Below are positions 36,841 through 48,720 of a stretch of 64,000 nt of DNA, piece after piece. Made by a program: the position numbers and the translations under genes. The DNA is from Primula veris (taxonomy: Eukaryota; Streptophyta; Magnoliopsida; Ericales; Primulaceae): the NCBI GenBank assembly GCA_963682055.1, contig OY821750.1:27474402-27538401 (forward strand), written 5' to 3'. Within the stretch, counting starts at the first letter, position 1. Each line of letters starts with the position of its first letter. Below the pieces are notes generated by a model that was not told where the DNA came from, did no database searches, and saw only the letters and a program-made list of their open reading frames with translations.

Positions 36841-39132
36841 TGTAACATCCCGTATTTTTATAAGTGTTTTTAATTAGGAATTCATTTATCCAAAAACGTT
36901 TTATTCAAATTTTACCAAAAACCGGTCACTCGACTAATTTTTAGCCAAAAACCGAAACTCTTCCGAAAAGCTTTATTTTTAAAACTTGTTACTAATTTTA
37001 TAAATAAAAAGGACCCAATAGTTTTGTTTCTAAAGATTTGTTATTATTGAGTAGTATATTAATAATTTTGATTAAAAGTTAGCTTTTAGAACTTTGGGGA
37101 CCAAATAGTTCGCTTCCACAAACTTGCTAAAAACAGTTTTTTCTAAACCTAAAATCAGCCCACTTTTCATTCTAAAAACCAAAAATCCAGCAAAATAGAA
37201 GAGAGAAAAGAGAGAAAAAGGGTGATTCCAAAGCCTAGGAAGAAGAAGAAGAAACCACGCTAACGGGTTCTTATCAGAAGCATCTCCTCTACGCGCTAAG
37301 GTAACGGGGGTTATCCATTGCGACTAGACGAGGGTGTATGTTAGGATTTTATTTTGCGTTTATTAGAAATTGGGGTTTTTTATCCTTTATATTAATCATG
37401 TTCTTAAATTGCTAATTGGGGTTATTTGTTGTAGCTAATATTGCTAGATACTAGTTGTGTTGTATTATCATAAATAGTATTATGTTTAGCTAGCTAACAG
37501 TAATGCTAAAGAGTTGTGATTTTTGCATCGTTGTGACTTTTAGTTTAACTTGAATTAAAATTCTTGGCAGCATATATAATTTTAGCAAATTTAGCAGTTT
37601 CATATTTAAATGTAAAAGATTTTGTAATATTTTCCAGCTAATATTGCTAGTTACTGTTGTGTCCTACTATAACGTGTAAGTAGTATTCGTAACAGCTAGT
37701 TTTTTTTGCCATGCTAAGGAAATTCAAGGTTTTATTATTTTAAAAGCTAGTGGGCTGTTAGTTTGTAGATGGGTTCGGACTGGCTTGATACAGAGGATAT
37801 CTCATTGTATTGATATTGAAATCCAAACTAGAGTTAGTATCCAATACACAGTTTGTTTTCGATTGTTTGTTGATTGAACTCATGGTATGGTGTGAATTTA
37901 TTTTCTTCAGTCCTATGTGTTGTTATGCGTTGATTATGTGTTATCATAGTTGTTAGTGAAATTGGGTAATTTATTGTTGATTAAAGATGAATTGTAGTTT
38001 ATGCATACAAGGTGTTTGTTAAAATGCCTGAAAGAGGTTTATGTTGTTAGACTTGTTTGGCTAGTCGTGAATCTAGCACCTAAGCTTATGGGTTATGTTG
38101 AATTACGTTAGAGTGACGTATGAGATTGTGTTATTTGAATAGTATAATATTATTGGCCGAGGCCTTAATATTTAAACGTATGAGATAGTGTTAATTGGAT
38201 GATTTTATATTATTGGCCGAGGCCTTGTGATTTAGCTGTAGTGGCAATGGTCTCTGTCTCTCCCTAATTCCGGGGACAGAAGACGGCCGAGGGGATAGGG
38301 AATGACTCGTCTTACGGACCGGGGCGAGTGGCGTTAGAGGTCCCAGTGTGCACTATATTTACTTTTATGTTAGCAATGGTCTATGTCTCTCCCTAATTCC
38401 GGGGGCATAAGACGGCCGAAGGGATAGGGAATGACTCATCTTACGGACTGGGACGAGTGGCGTGAGAGGTCCAAGTGCGCACTATAAATCTACTTTTATG
38501 TTGCAATGGTCTATGTCTCTCCCTAATTCCGGGGACATAAGACGGCCGAAGGGATAGGGAATGACCTACCTTACGGACTGGGGTAGGTGGCGTGAGAGGT
38601 CCATGTATGCTATAGATGTGTGTAGATGTTATTTAATTTATTTAATTTATCGTAGTTGTAGAATGTAATTATATTTCTTTTTATACGTCGATTATCGTAG
38701 TTGTAGAATTTGTGGGCTCTTGCATTTATGGGATGGAGTGACGGTGTTTGTGGTGCCGTCCCGTCTAGTTATGTGCGTGGGACTCACCGTTACAATTTTG
38801 TATTTCAGGTACCACATAGGTTGGCATGTTTGGATAAGAGCGGTTGCTTTGCAACATCATGGGTTTGGGGCTTTCGCTTTCTTTTTATTTAGAACAGTTT
38901 TGAGGTTGTAGCCTACGGGCAAATTACATTTGTTTAGTTCTTCTTATTTAATTTCGTTAAAACCTTTTGGTCGTGTAGCCGCGTTTGGCAAGCATTTATT
39001 TATTGTTTAATTGTTCCTTTAGCTCGCAAGTCTTTTCTTTTAAAAATTTTAATTTTGTACCAACAGGTTTCAGTTTTCTTTTATTTAAAAAGGTCATGCC
39101 TCGATGTCCTTTACGGATTTTGGGGTTTGACA
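36841..39132 (+). repeat. 3' LTR, 2,292 bp
   Basis: Same length as the 5' LTR, and identical wherever I compared it. It starts TGTAACATCCCG and ends TTTGACA, directly followed by the target duplication TCATG. Confidence 0.95.
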
Positions 39133-39579
39133 TCATGGGCTTGGTCATAATATAGAGCAAGCTGAATTAGTATCGATGTATTGTTGTAAAAGATATTTTA
39201 GGCAATACATTAGCACTCTGCATTGTGTGAATGTCTTGGTCAAGGGCCAGTTAGTAAGGAGAATGTCACATACGCCAGGATTAGGGTTCGGTAAGATCTT
39301 CTGGGTTCTTGCGAAGTTCTTGGCAAAGTCTATTTTTTAGATTAAAGAATTCGCCTTGAAGGAAAAATTATCAGTTTTATACAAGGAACTTGAGTGTAGT
39401 ATTGTGAACTGTGAAAGTATACAATTTTAAAAAAAAAAATACAGCGTCAGTCTCATCATGTGTATTATTGTATATCTGAATTCGATCTGTCTTTGCTATG
39501 TACGTGGGGCTTTCCTCAATTTTGTCGTTTGGAACTATACAGGATATTGTGAACAGTGATCATAGTTTTACTTTGATGT

Positions 39580-42453
39580 TCAGGGCGCAAAGCGAAGCAA
39601 ATATGTTTGGTCTTTAAATAATTGAGCCGTTGCCCTTTCAACCTCCTGGCAACAAAATGGAATAAGGATTATATATCATGATCTACTACCAAAATAAGGA
39701 TCCAGAACCCAAATACTTTTTTACCTTAAAGTCCATCTTCTGATAAAGTACCTGTGCAGCTTTATTATTTCTGTTAACATGCACATATACTTGTTCTGCA
39801 CCTGCCATGAATATCGGCAGTTCAGAATAAATCCTGTATCTCCCGTAACGAAATAAAGTTCATATTGTTATTTGTTAGTACTAAGAAATAGATTTAGAAC
39901 AGGTGTTTCACTCGAAACCTACTTGGGGCTTGTACTGTTGCAACATTTAAACAAATAAACTGGATTTTCAGGTTGAGAAAAAAAGACGGGGTTTTTCCTG
40001 CGTTATGCTTCCAACTTTTCTCAGGCCAGAAAACGTTTATAAGTTCAGTTTTTAAGCTTACTAACCAACTGCGGTCAAGATTTTTAAGCAAAACGATGTA
40101 AAAAGTAAAAAGTACGAGCTTAAAAGCTACAACCAATAACCCACCCATCCTCTTCGGGTTATTTCAAAATTTTGAAAGTATAGCTATACCAAAAATGTGA
40201 ATTTTCTGCCTTGCTCGCAAAATATATTGAGGGAAAATAGAATTGTGATGACAGACTATTCACTTGAAAGTAAGCAACCTATTCTGTTGCTTACAGATTT
40301 ATAAAATTCCTGAATTTTTATTAAATAAACGAGTTTATTCTCATTCTTACAAATTTTACCTTTTGTTTTGGCCATGTTGATAGCAAAAGAAAGCATGTTC
40401 GTTGCAATACCCTGTTGGCGAGCAGATTTTGCAACACACACATTTGCGATATAACCGTATTTGATTTTTTCTGTCCTATTCGGGCTGCAGAAGAGAGGAA
40501 CTTTTACCTTTTCCTGTTAGGAGATTATTATCGAGAATTATGTCTTTATTTGTTGACTAATACTAATAGGAATTAGATGAACCAAATTATCATGATTTAC
40601 CCCGGGAAAAGACTCTCCGGATAACAAGTACCGGATGCTAACGTCTAGGGTTCCAACCACGCTCTTTAAAACGATACGCTTAACATCTTTATCTTCTCTC
40701 TTTAGCTGTTAATTTGGAAAAAAACATTGGTTTAATATAGTTGCATTTTTAAGTTTCAAATATTATACTTTATTTTTCGATGTGTTTCATATTTTTTTTA
40801 CTATTAATCATTATTTGTGTTTGACAGAAATTCGAAAAAGGTATATTTTTGGTACTAAGAGTAGTGAAACACAGTTTATGGTTAGTGCACCAAGAGTATA
40901 CTTTTATTAACATTGTTTATTGTAACCAGAATTGCTTTTGCGTATGAAAAGGAGAGTTGAAGTAGTTACGGATTATTGACAAAACAGGAAATTTACAAGC
41001 CCTATTAATTTGAAGTAAACGAAACAAAATGGAGCCAGAATTATGATTACCGCCACAATGCAGAAACTATTGTGCTCCTTTTTGCACCGCCTTTTCAGAG
41101 CATGAAATTCCTAAAAGTATTGAGGTTTTAATAACATATTTCATCTGCTTCCGATTGACTTCAAATTGATGCTATTTTATCACTTACCTGCTCTGCATAC
41201 TTCCTTTTGTAATTATCGACGTATCTGTTCACCATTAAAAAAGTGAATGACTGACATTGGAACCTAATTTTTATTTCAAACAATCTTTTCGAAGTTGTGG
41301 CAATTCAAGGTCTGGAAATTGCCACCATAGTAACTTTTTTACCATCTGTTAATTTTCGGAAAACAAACGATATTGTCTGTGAATTATCAGACAACAATTC
41401 AGCCTGTTTTGTTTCATAAAATGCTTTACTAAAGCCCGACTTTGCAACTTGGTAGGCCTTGCTTGGTTGCCACTTTTAAGCTAAGTTTGTTTTGCCTTTT
41501 TGCTTAGCTAGACCGCAGTTGGTTGATCGTCTTGGAAATTGTGATTTTCTGGCCTTTTTCCTGAGAAAGTAAAAATCTTAAGATGGATGAACACGGTTTT
41601 TTTACCGCGCGTCTAGCTAATTTCCTTGATAGCTGCTGCCAAACAATCCCACAGTATCCAGACTTTGACTGGTTATTTTATCATTTCTTGTTAAAACCTT
41701 ACCTACCGTGTGCCTGATCCTCCCAATGACTTTCTGCACGCAACCATGCCGCTGTCTATCACATTAACGAACCACAGCTATTACTATAATTCCGATGAAA
41801 TGGAAAAAGGAAAAGAAAAGCTTTTTTATATCTAGTATCTATTTAGCGTCTGTTAAAATATGCTACTGACCCAAATTTCTTCATCCAGAACGGCCTCTCG
41901 GGCCACATAATTCCCAAATTCAAATCGATCCTCGTCAGCAAACTCTTGCTCTGGTTGCTGAAGCTGGTTGAACTGCAAGTTCATAGGTCGTGTTGTATCT
42001 AACTGAGGAGTTTCGAGTTTGTTGTGCTTTAAAGAAAAGTCTGATTTATTGTTTTCTTGTGTAGAATCCGATTTTGATGTTGGCCTGTTGATCAAAGTTT
42101 GCAGCGAAAGATTTAGCAAGTTGATTAATGATTAATCTAACCCATATATGTAAGCTAGACTAATTCAAACACTGTGGTTTGCTTTTCTAGATATTTAAAA
42201 TCGCATTCTAGTTCTGAAGACACACAACTGATTTCCAAAAATAGCTTGTGTTGACGCAGAATATTTGTGCGAATACTCGGAAAATAGAGTCGAAATATGT
42301 TCCTATATTTGTAAAAGACGCGCGAAACAAAATAAAAAACATCACTTACATTTTCCAATAGGCACGATAACTTGCTAGAGGCTTGAGATGATTTCTCATT
42401 CCATGCTTCGAAATCTTGAAGAAACCTGGTTCTAGAGTTGGTATCATCGACAT
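39580..42453 (-). CDS. plastid-type GNAT N-acetyltransferase, 9 exons, 289 residues
   Basis: Exons (minus) 42,453-42,350, 42,084-41,871, 41,755-41,703, 41,224-41,188, 41,110-41,051, 40,705-40,601, 40,513-40,360, 39,801-39,725 and 39,645-39,580 join in phase to TGA; all introns are GT-AG. Residues 1-60 are rich in Ser, Lys and Arg, with few acids at the very start, as in a chloroplast transit peptide. YVAREAVLDEEIWTAAWLRA follows, then the GNAT fold. Motif A is VCVAKSARQQGIA (216-228), with the acetyl-CoA loop R223-QQG-IA. HVNRNNKAAQVLYQKMDF is the usual motif B. The family acetylates N-termini and/or lysines of plastid proteins using acetyl-CoA. The closest relative I recall is Arabidopsis At2g06025 (GNAT6 type). 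The substrate is inferred. The ninth exon matters: stopping inside intron 8 would lose the final strand. Confidence 0.88.
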
Positions 42454-43164
42454 TTCATAATACAATTCTTAAATTGTTCGTTTTTCCTAAAGAGAAACAA
42501 AAAGACTCTCTAAGAATAATAGAAATGTATAGACTTACTCTATGTATTTATCATATTCACATGTGTGTAGAGCTGGCAAAGGAGAGAAGAAATGTGAATC
42601 ATTTCTATCATGTAGCTTTTTTCAATAAAAGAGTTCGAATCTAACTACTATGAGATAGTTTAATAAGTAAATTACCTAATGCTTTTGGGTAGTTACATTC
42701 ATAATACTTATAGTTTAGATAAACTTGTTTTGGCCCATGTACTTTCAAGTCCTAACAACAAGAACTTATGAGCTTTATAAAAGACGGAGTAGATGTCTGT
42801 TATGAAGCGAAGTTCATCTGTAAAGTTGTTGTCATGTGACCTGGAGGTCATTGTTTTGAGTCGTGGAATCACCCTGTTACATAAATGCAAGGAAAGACTG
42901 TTTGCATTATGCCCAAGTGGTCCGACCCCTCCACGAACAAGAAGATTTAGCACCAATTCTGACCTTTTTTTTTTTTTAATACCAATTAGTCTTTATAGAA
43001 TTTTGAATTTTGTTACGAGTATATTGATCGTTTAGTTTCTCATTATTGGTAGGTGCCGACTCAACACTTAAGAATTGGAAAATACTATGAAAGGGCCAAA
43101 ACTTACATCTATATCTAAAATATGGGAACAAATGCATCTCCCTTTCACTATTTTTGGATTGTTA

Positions 43165-43415
43165 GGCCTCGTTTGGTTATGGTATTCATAGTACCGGGAC
43201 TATGAATCCGATGGGATAGACATGCATTCATAGTATCTGTACCGGTATTTCCAATACCCACCCCCTGTGTATATAAAATAACCCAATTTAACATTATTTC
43301 TAATGCTATCCTACTATTAATACTCTTCCAAATATGCAAGCCAAACAATTGATTGTAGGTCCCACTGCATTAGCAATGCATTCCTACCTTAGTAAGATGA
43401 CAAACAAACGAGGCC
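43165..43415. mobile_element. MITE, 251 bp, GGCCTCGTTTG ends
   Basis: The left end GGCCTCGTTTGGTT and right end AACAAACGAGGCC form an inverted repeat of about 13 bp. Ends of the GGCCTNGTTTG type are common among PIF/Harbinger (Tourist) and some hAT MITEs. Flanking TTA (left) and TAG (right) do not give a clean 3-bp duplication, so the superfamily is uncertain. Confidence 0.65.
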
Positions 43416-43738
43416 TAGTGTTTTAAATGAAATAATGATGATAAAATGGACTTCTGATCCTCAATTGTAACACATACGTGTACGTTACCTTGTACATATG
43501 TATATAGTTATTTTTTTCAGTTTTGATAAGGACCATAAGGTGTGACTACATTGCAAATGGACATTGATTATTTAGTTTGGTACAAAAATAAATAAAGAAA
43601 AGGATTTAATTTGGATTGTGACGAGAGATTAGCCACTAACAAATAGTGGGGTATATAAGGTTAAGATATTAAACTATTTGAGGCAATGCTGGAATGAGGC
43701 ATCATTGTCAAAATGTGTCATGTGGTGGGTTTGGCGAT

Positions 43739-43883
43739 AAATTATTTGGTCGTTTAAGAGAACTTTTCCAACCCATCTTATAACCACACATTTAGTGAGT
43801 TCCACAATTTTACATAATAAAATATATTAAGTGTGTGCTTATAAGATGGATTGAAAGAGTACTCTTGGATGACCAAATAATTT
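43739..43883. mobile_element. palindromic MITE, ~145 bp
   Basis: AAATTATTTGGTC at the left pairs with GACCAAATAATTT at the right. The pairing continues inward (CCATCTTATAA with TTATAAGATGG), giving a near-complete hairpin with a short AT loop. The class and target duplication were not determined. Confidence 0.6.
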
Positions 43884-45625
43884 CTCGCATTTGACACCCA
43901 ACTTCCTTTAATTATAAAAATTTAAATCTATAAAAATTCATCTACAATTTATTAGTAATACAAACAATTGCATATATATAATAACTAGGCCAAGCTTATC
44001 AAAAAAGAAAAAATAGCTAGGCCAAAATGCTCTCGAAACGACCTCTTCCGTTCCCATGATATGCTAATTTCTCGACTCTTGTCACAATTGACACATTGCC
44101 CGAGACTCCGAAAATTCCCCTATTTTCGCCATTAATAAATTTTCCAGTTCCATTCTTTTATTTCCTGCCAATTCTATTGATGCATACATGTAGCATACTG
44201 CATACATGTAGCTTACATAATTCCCTTGTTTTTGCTAATGCTAATAGTGTTTTGCTCATTTATATTGATGCAAATAGTTTTACATTTAAATTCACATGAC
44301 GTTTTGTTGTTCTACTGATTTGTGGTAATGCTCATTATAATCAAGTTTGTTAGTGTATCTGGCGTAATTATATGTTGATTATTTACGGAACTGTATGACC
44401 GTTTGAACTCTGATAGAACATCGGAATATCATTGGTAATGTTCTGGAGTTATACTCCATCCGAAGATATTTCCTCGGTCACCTAGGGCACCCCATATCAA
44501 TGTAGTCTAGATCAATTTCCAGATCCATATTATATAGGTGTCTAACATATTTATAAGGCTAGATACAAAACTTGTACAATTCTTTAGGTAGTGTCTACGA
44601 GAAAGAGCTATTGGCTTATGAATTGGTAAGGATTCTGTTTTATTTATATAAGAATTTGTGAACGAGTGTACAAGTTTGAATTGCATAATCGTTATGATGC
44701 AACACTCGATTTGATATAACACCTCGTCTGATTGGGGGATTCCTAGTCCCGGAACTAGAAATTTAAGCAGAATTAGACTTTAACAACAAACACTGTTTCA
44801 TTCTCTTTCCCATCAATTAGTCCTAAACTCTTAATATCAACTCCATGTGGTTATTCTAAATACACAAATATATATATCATCAGTTAATACTGCAAGTGCG
44901 TTTATAGCACAAAGGCTAACGGAGTAACCAAATACCGGATTTGTGGACCCCACTGCACAAGTAGTCTCAAATCATAAGCCCGATGATATTATCTGAACCA
45001 AACAAGGCATATCGATCAATATTATTAAACCTTAAGGTCGCACCATGTGCAACCAAGCCATGAATCAAAAGTCCTCTTCACTCTCTCAGGATATAGAAAG
45101 CCCGGGAAAACGAAACGAGCCACAACCTTCCTGGATACATATTTCAGTGGGTTGCATTTTTGCTGCCCTGAACATGACATATTGTGTGCGGACTAGCCGA
45201 CCCAAATCAAAACACGTGCCAATTTATCATAATGAGTCCCGGGGTCCTCATTGTGTTCAAGCGTTGATGATGCATCACTTAAAGTAGAATAATTATCAGA
45301 CACATCGTTGTCCGATTTTATTTTTCCGATTTTGGTTCGAAGTTGTAATACTTATCGAGTTATATGATAAGGTCAAATTAAGTCATCACTATGAGTCTTT
45401 TGTTCTATACTCCAGTATTATTGAACCATCCCCTCCTTCGAATATATAGTGTAGGAAGAAATTATTGGCAAGTTACAAACTAATTTGTTAAGCTTAAAAT
45501 ACACGGTCGGAACTTAATAGTAAATATGTTAGAAATCAAATAACTAAGCCATCAGCCTGTTACAAACATTATATTACTAAACTATATTATATGCTATTAT
45601 ACTCGTTACTCGTATCATTACGGAA

Positions 45626-45831
45626 ATTTCTTTCTTGGATTAAATTTGGTTACATGTTCAAAGGAACCAAATTGATATATATATATATATGGACGTATTG
45701 AAATCAAACATTTCAATGTGTTGATTAATATATATTTTCTTTCTTGGATTAAATTTGGTTGTATGTTCAAAGGAACCAAATTGATATATATGGACGTATT
45801 GAAGTCAAACATTTCAATGTGTTGATTAATA

Positions 45832-45855
<24 letters not shown>
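45626..45855 (+). repeat. ~105-bp tandem duplication with TA microsatellites
   Basis: TTTCTTTCTTGGATTAAATT begins two copies, near 45,627 and 45,738. Each runs through AAAGGAACCAAATTGATATA and CAAACATTTCAATGTGTTGA. The copies differ mainly in the length of a TA run. A longer TA run follows the second copy (45,827-45,854). Confidence 0.75.
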
Positions 45856-45862
<7 letters not shown>

Positions 45863-45879
45863 TTTTTCAATGTGTCGCA

Positions 45880-46790
45880 CCAAATTTTAAACCCATTCTA
45901 GCCAAGGTAATACTCTCGTAACAACTATTTCGTGTTATCATTTAATATCTTTCACTATAGTTAAATAACATGATAACAACAATCGGTCTGTTACTATACG
46001 ACTTGTTACAGAAAATTCAGTAATAATATAGCAACATTTATCAATACTTAACAACAGTTTTTGTTGCTATACTATTACTAAATTTCAACAACAAACCAAA
46101 TAGTATCAGAAAAATTGTAAACGAAGTGTTGCTATATACATTTGCAGTGTCTTGTTTGTATATAAGAATAAGGACAACACAAGTTGTCGTGACCCTTACT
46201 CCTTTTGACCAAGTTGTTTGAAAATTAAACAAATAAAGCCAAATTAGGGTTGATATATATAGTTGGTGGTGATAAAAATTACTCACCCTTCCATTTGTCT
46301 TCTACTTTGCTTTTCATTTTGGATTTTTTACTAGTTTTGCCTTTTTTAGGACTTTTGGAGTTTTCACTTTTTAACTCCTAATTTAAAAAGCTCAACAACC
46401 TCCTGAGTTTTAATTAATTCATTAAAGACTTTTTTTTGGCTGGTTAAAGGATGGTTATAAAGTTAAAAGACGTTAAGTTTGAAACAGTTTTTATGTAGAT
46501 TATATCAGTAAACCATTCAAAAGAAAGACTTGTTTGGCTGCGGCATTTAGGCAAATAAGCTTCACTAGTGGGAGCAAGTTGTAAACCTTGCCAGACCAAA
46601 CAAATTCAAGTGAGCAAGAATAACATCTGGTGGGAGAACTTTTTTTCTTATTTGTGAGAGACACGGACCGACCACGGAAATTTGACAACGTAATATTTGC
46701 AAAAATAGACAATCTGGTTGGTTTAATGCAAATTTAGCTAGGTATGCAAAAGGAAACAACTTAATCGTGTCACACAAAATTGAATTTACC
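45880..46790 (+). repeat. dispersed repeat, direct relative at 59.0-59.9 kb
   Basis: Shared words in the same order include AACAACTATTTCGTGTTA, AAGTTGTCGTGACCCTTA, TTCCATTTGTCTTCTACTTT, CTAATTTAAAAAGCTCAACA and AACCTTGCCAGACCAAACAA. A third, more diverged copy follows at about 46,855-47,190. The shared stretch contains no reading frame of note. It is probably a non-autonomous mobile element of unknown class. Confidence 0.7.
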
Positions 46791-48161
46791 CCTCCTTGTA
46801 ACTATCTTATTTACCCTCCCACATGTCACAACACTTGTTTCATGTTCACACTCATATATAACTTGTGTACATATGTATATACGAATATGGACAACTCAAA
46901 ATGTCATGACTTAGTGGCCAGTGAGTACTGTTTAGAGCTTTAACCAAATAAGTATAATAATAGGAGTAATTACTAATTAATCCTTCATTTGTCCTCTGCT
47001 TTCAACGTTGGAATTTCCCTCTCGAGTCCCCCCTTTTTTTGGGCTTTTTAGAATTTATTTAACTTCTAATAATGATGTACAAAGCTTTACAACCACAATA
47101 ATAAATTGATTCAGAAAACCACTTTTTTTGTTGGTTAAGGAATGGTAATAGGGCTGAAGAGGTAGTTCGAAATTTGAATTAATAAGTTGACTCGGTCCTA
47201 TACCTGTAGACCATACCAATATTCAATACGTACAAATGCAAAAAGAGCATGATAATTTAGTGGAAAAATAGCTTTTTTCACAAATAATTTTTGAATCGAA
47301 AAGTACTGACCAAAACTGTGTTGTTTTTGGATGTAAAATAGAGATGAAAATAAGCAACGTAATGCAAAAGACAATCCATGACAATCCTTCCAATATGACA
47401 ACTATTGACAAGCTTGTATAAAAAACAACTCTTTAAAAAATAAAAACTAAAGCCTACAGTATATATTTTCATCATGATACTCCATTTCGAAATTTTACGG
47501 ACTCAATTACAGACTTACGATTACTTAAACTGTAGCAGATTGCACCATACATGAAAAGCTTCACAATGTGATGCATACATAGCTTGGTTAATTCACCGTT
47601 GGCAACTTATATGAAGTTTTTTCCCCATCAGCTACAATATACTAAAGCAAAATGTTGAACCATGCTTAGATCGAGAATAAGGTGAACAATCCACAATAAA
47701 CGCTCCAACAAAAGAAGGATGAAGATAAAATTACATTAAATTTGTGATAGAAAGACTGATAATTGGAAAATCATCGTTTAAACACTCTAATTAAAACAAA
47801 AAGTTGCACATTTTATAAAGAAACCACTATTAAAAACTAAAAGACTTCATTCATATGATACTCCATTTCAAGATGTTACATACTCGACTATGCTTACTCA
47901 CTCGACTACGGTTACTCAAACCTTAGGAAAATAAAAGAAATACTGCTAATTCCCACAATAGATTATAACTTGCACAATGTTATACAACCACATTGCTTCA
48001 TTAGTTTCGCAATTGTGAACTCCTAGCAGCTAAAAAACAAAATCTCACAGCTTAAGCTTAAAAAAGCATAAGCCACACGACTCAGAACTCTAAAGACATT
48101 TTATTTATACGACTCACACTAAAACTCGACACATGCAACCATGATACATAGGAAAATCATG

Positions 48162-48720
48162 TCACAGACCCTGGAAGGACCCCGCCCCAGGCATAACAGG
48201 CCTCGGAGATATATGTCTCCTACGATTTGGGACAAATTTGCGCATCCACATGTGCCCACCCTTAGTCGTAAATTTTGCCTTTTTTTGCACCATTTAGAAC
48301 AGATTCGGTCACATTAGGCGTATAGAACACTATACGGGCATATAGAGACTGTTCAGCAAGTTGCACCTCTTGCATGTGTAAGGATTCGATACAATCCCCA
48401 TATATGAGATTGAAGAACTCGCGTAAATCCTGTTCTGGGACAGGGTATCCCTTTGAAAAGGTTACGAACATGGTTCGGTCATCTGGATGCACTGCTCCTC
48501 CTAGTGGCTTATTAACCCGTGGAATGTAACCCGTCCTAATGCCAAAGTAGAAAAAAAAATGCAGTGAAAAATTATACTGGAACGAAACTACTTTAAACTC
48601 AATTACATACCAGTTAAACACTGTCCTGAACAGAATAAACTGGAAAAGTGCTCACCTGTTGCCAAAGTTGTTGATATTTGCCCCTCCTAGTGGCTTATTA
48701 ACCCTTGGATTGAAGCTCAT
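48162..48720 (-). pseudogene. RRM-like protein gene with duplicated exon segment and a frameshift in an A-tract
   Basis: Two exons, 48,720-48,656 and 48,535-48,162 (minus), join in phase across a GT-AG intron. The product starts at ATG 48,720, though an AG just before it leaves room for upstream exons. It carries NPRVNKPLGGA twice, once from each exon. Then follow an RNP2-like MFVTFSKGYP, EQDLREFFNLIYGDCIE and an RNP1-like LYARIVFYTP, as in a plant family of small RRM-fold proteins of unknown role. A run of seven A (48,286-48,280) shifts the frame and leads to TAA at 48,262, giving 112 residues. One A fewer would keep the conserved basic end MWMRKFVPNRRR open to TGA at 48,162. It may be a true inactivation, an assembly error or a lineage-specific short form. 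Confidence 0.6.

Larger units (their letters stand above)
28559..39132 (+). mobile_element. full-length Tekay-type Ty3/gypsy chromovirus, 10.57 kb
   Basis: Two LTRs of 2,292 bp each (28,559-30,850 and 36,841-39,132) begin TG and end CA. They are flanked by the 5-bp target duplication TCATG (28,554-28,558 and 39,133-39,137). Between them lie a tRNA-iMet primer site, gag, and a protease-RT-RNaseH-integrase frame with a C-terminal chromodomain-like end. The constant offset of 8,282 bp at both LTR ends shows no net indel, and every block compared by eye was identical. The insertion is therefore very recent. It sits 540 bp after the stop of the RAD7-like gene and 447 bp beyond the stop of the convergent GNAT gene. 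One in-frame TAG interrupts gag. Confidence 0.97.
42454..48161. other. intergenic with several small repeats, no gene seen
   Basis: Apart from the MITEs and repeats listed separately, this 5.7 kb is AT-rich. It holds only short open frames without recognisable motifs on either strand. The 5' side of the GNAT gene must lie in its first part, but I found no clear TATA box. Confidence 0.4.
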
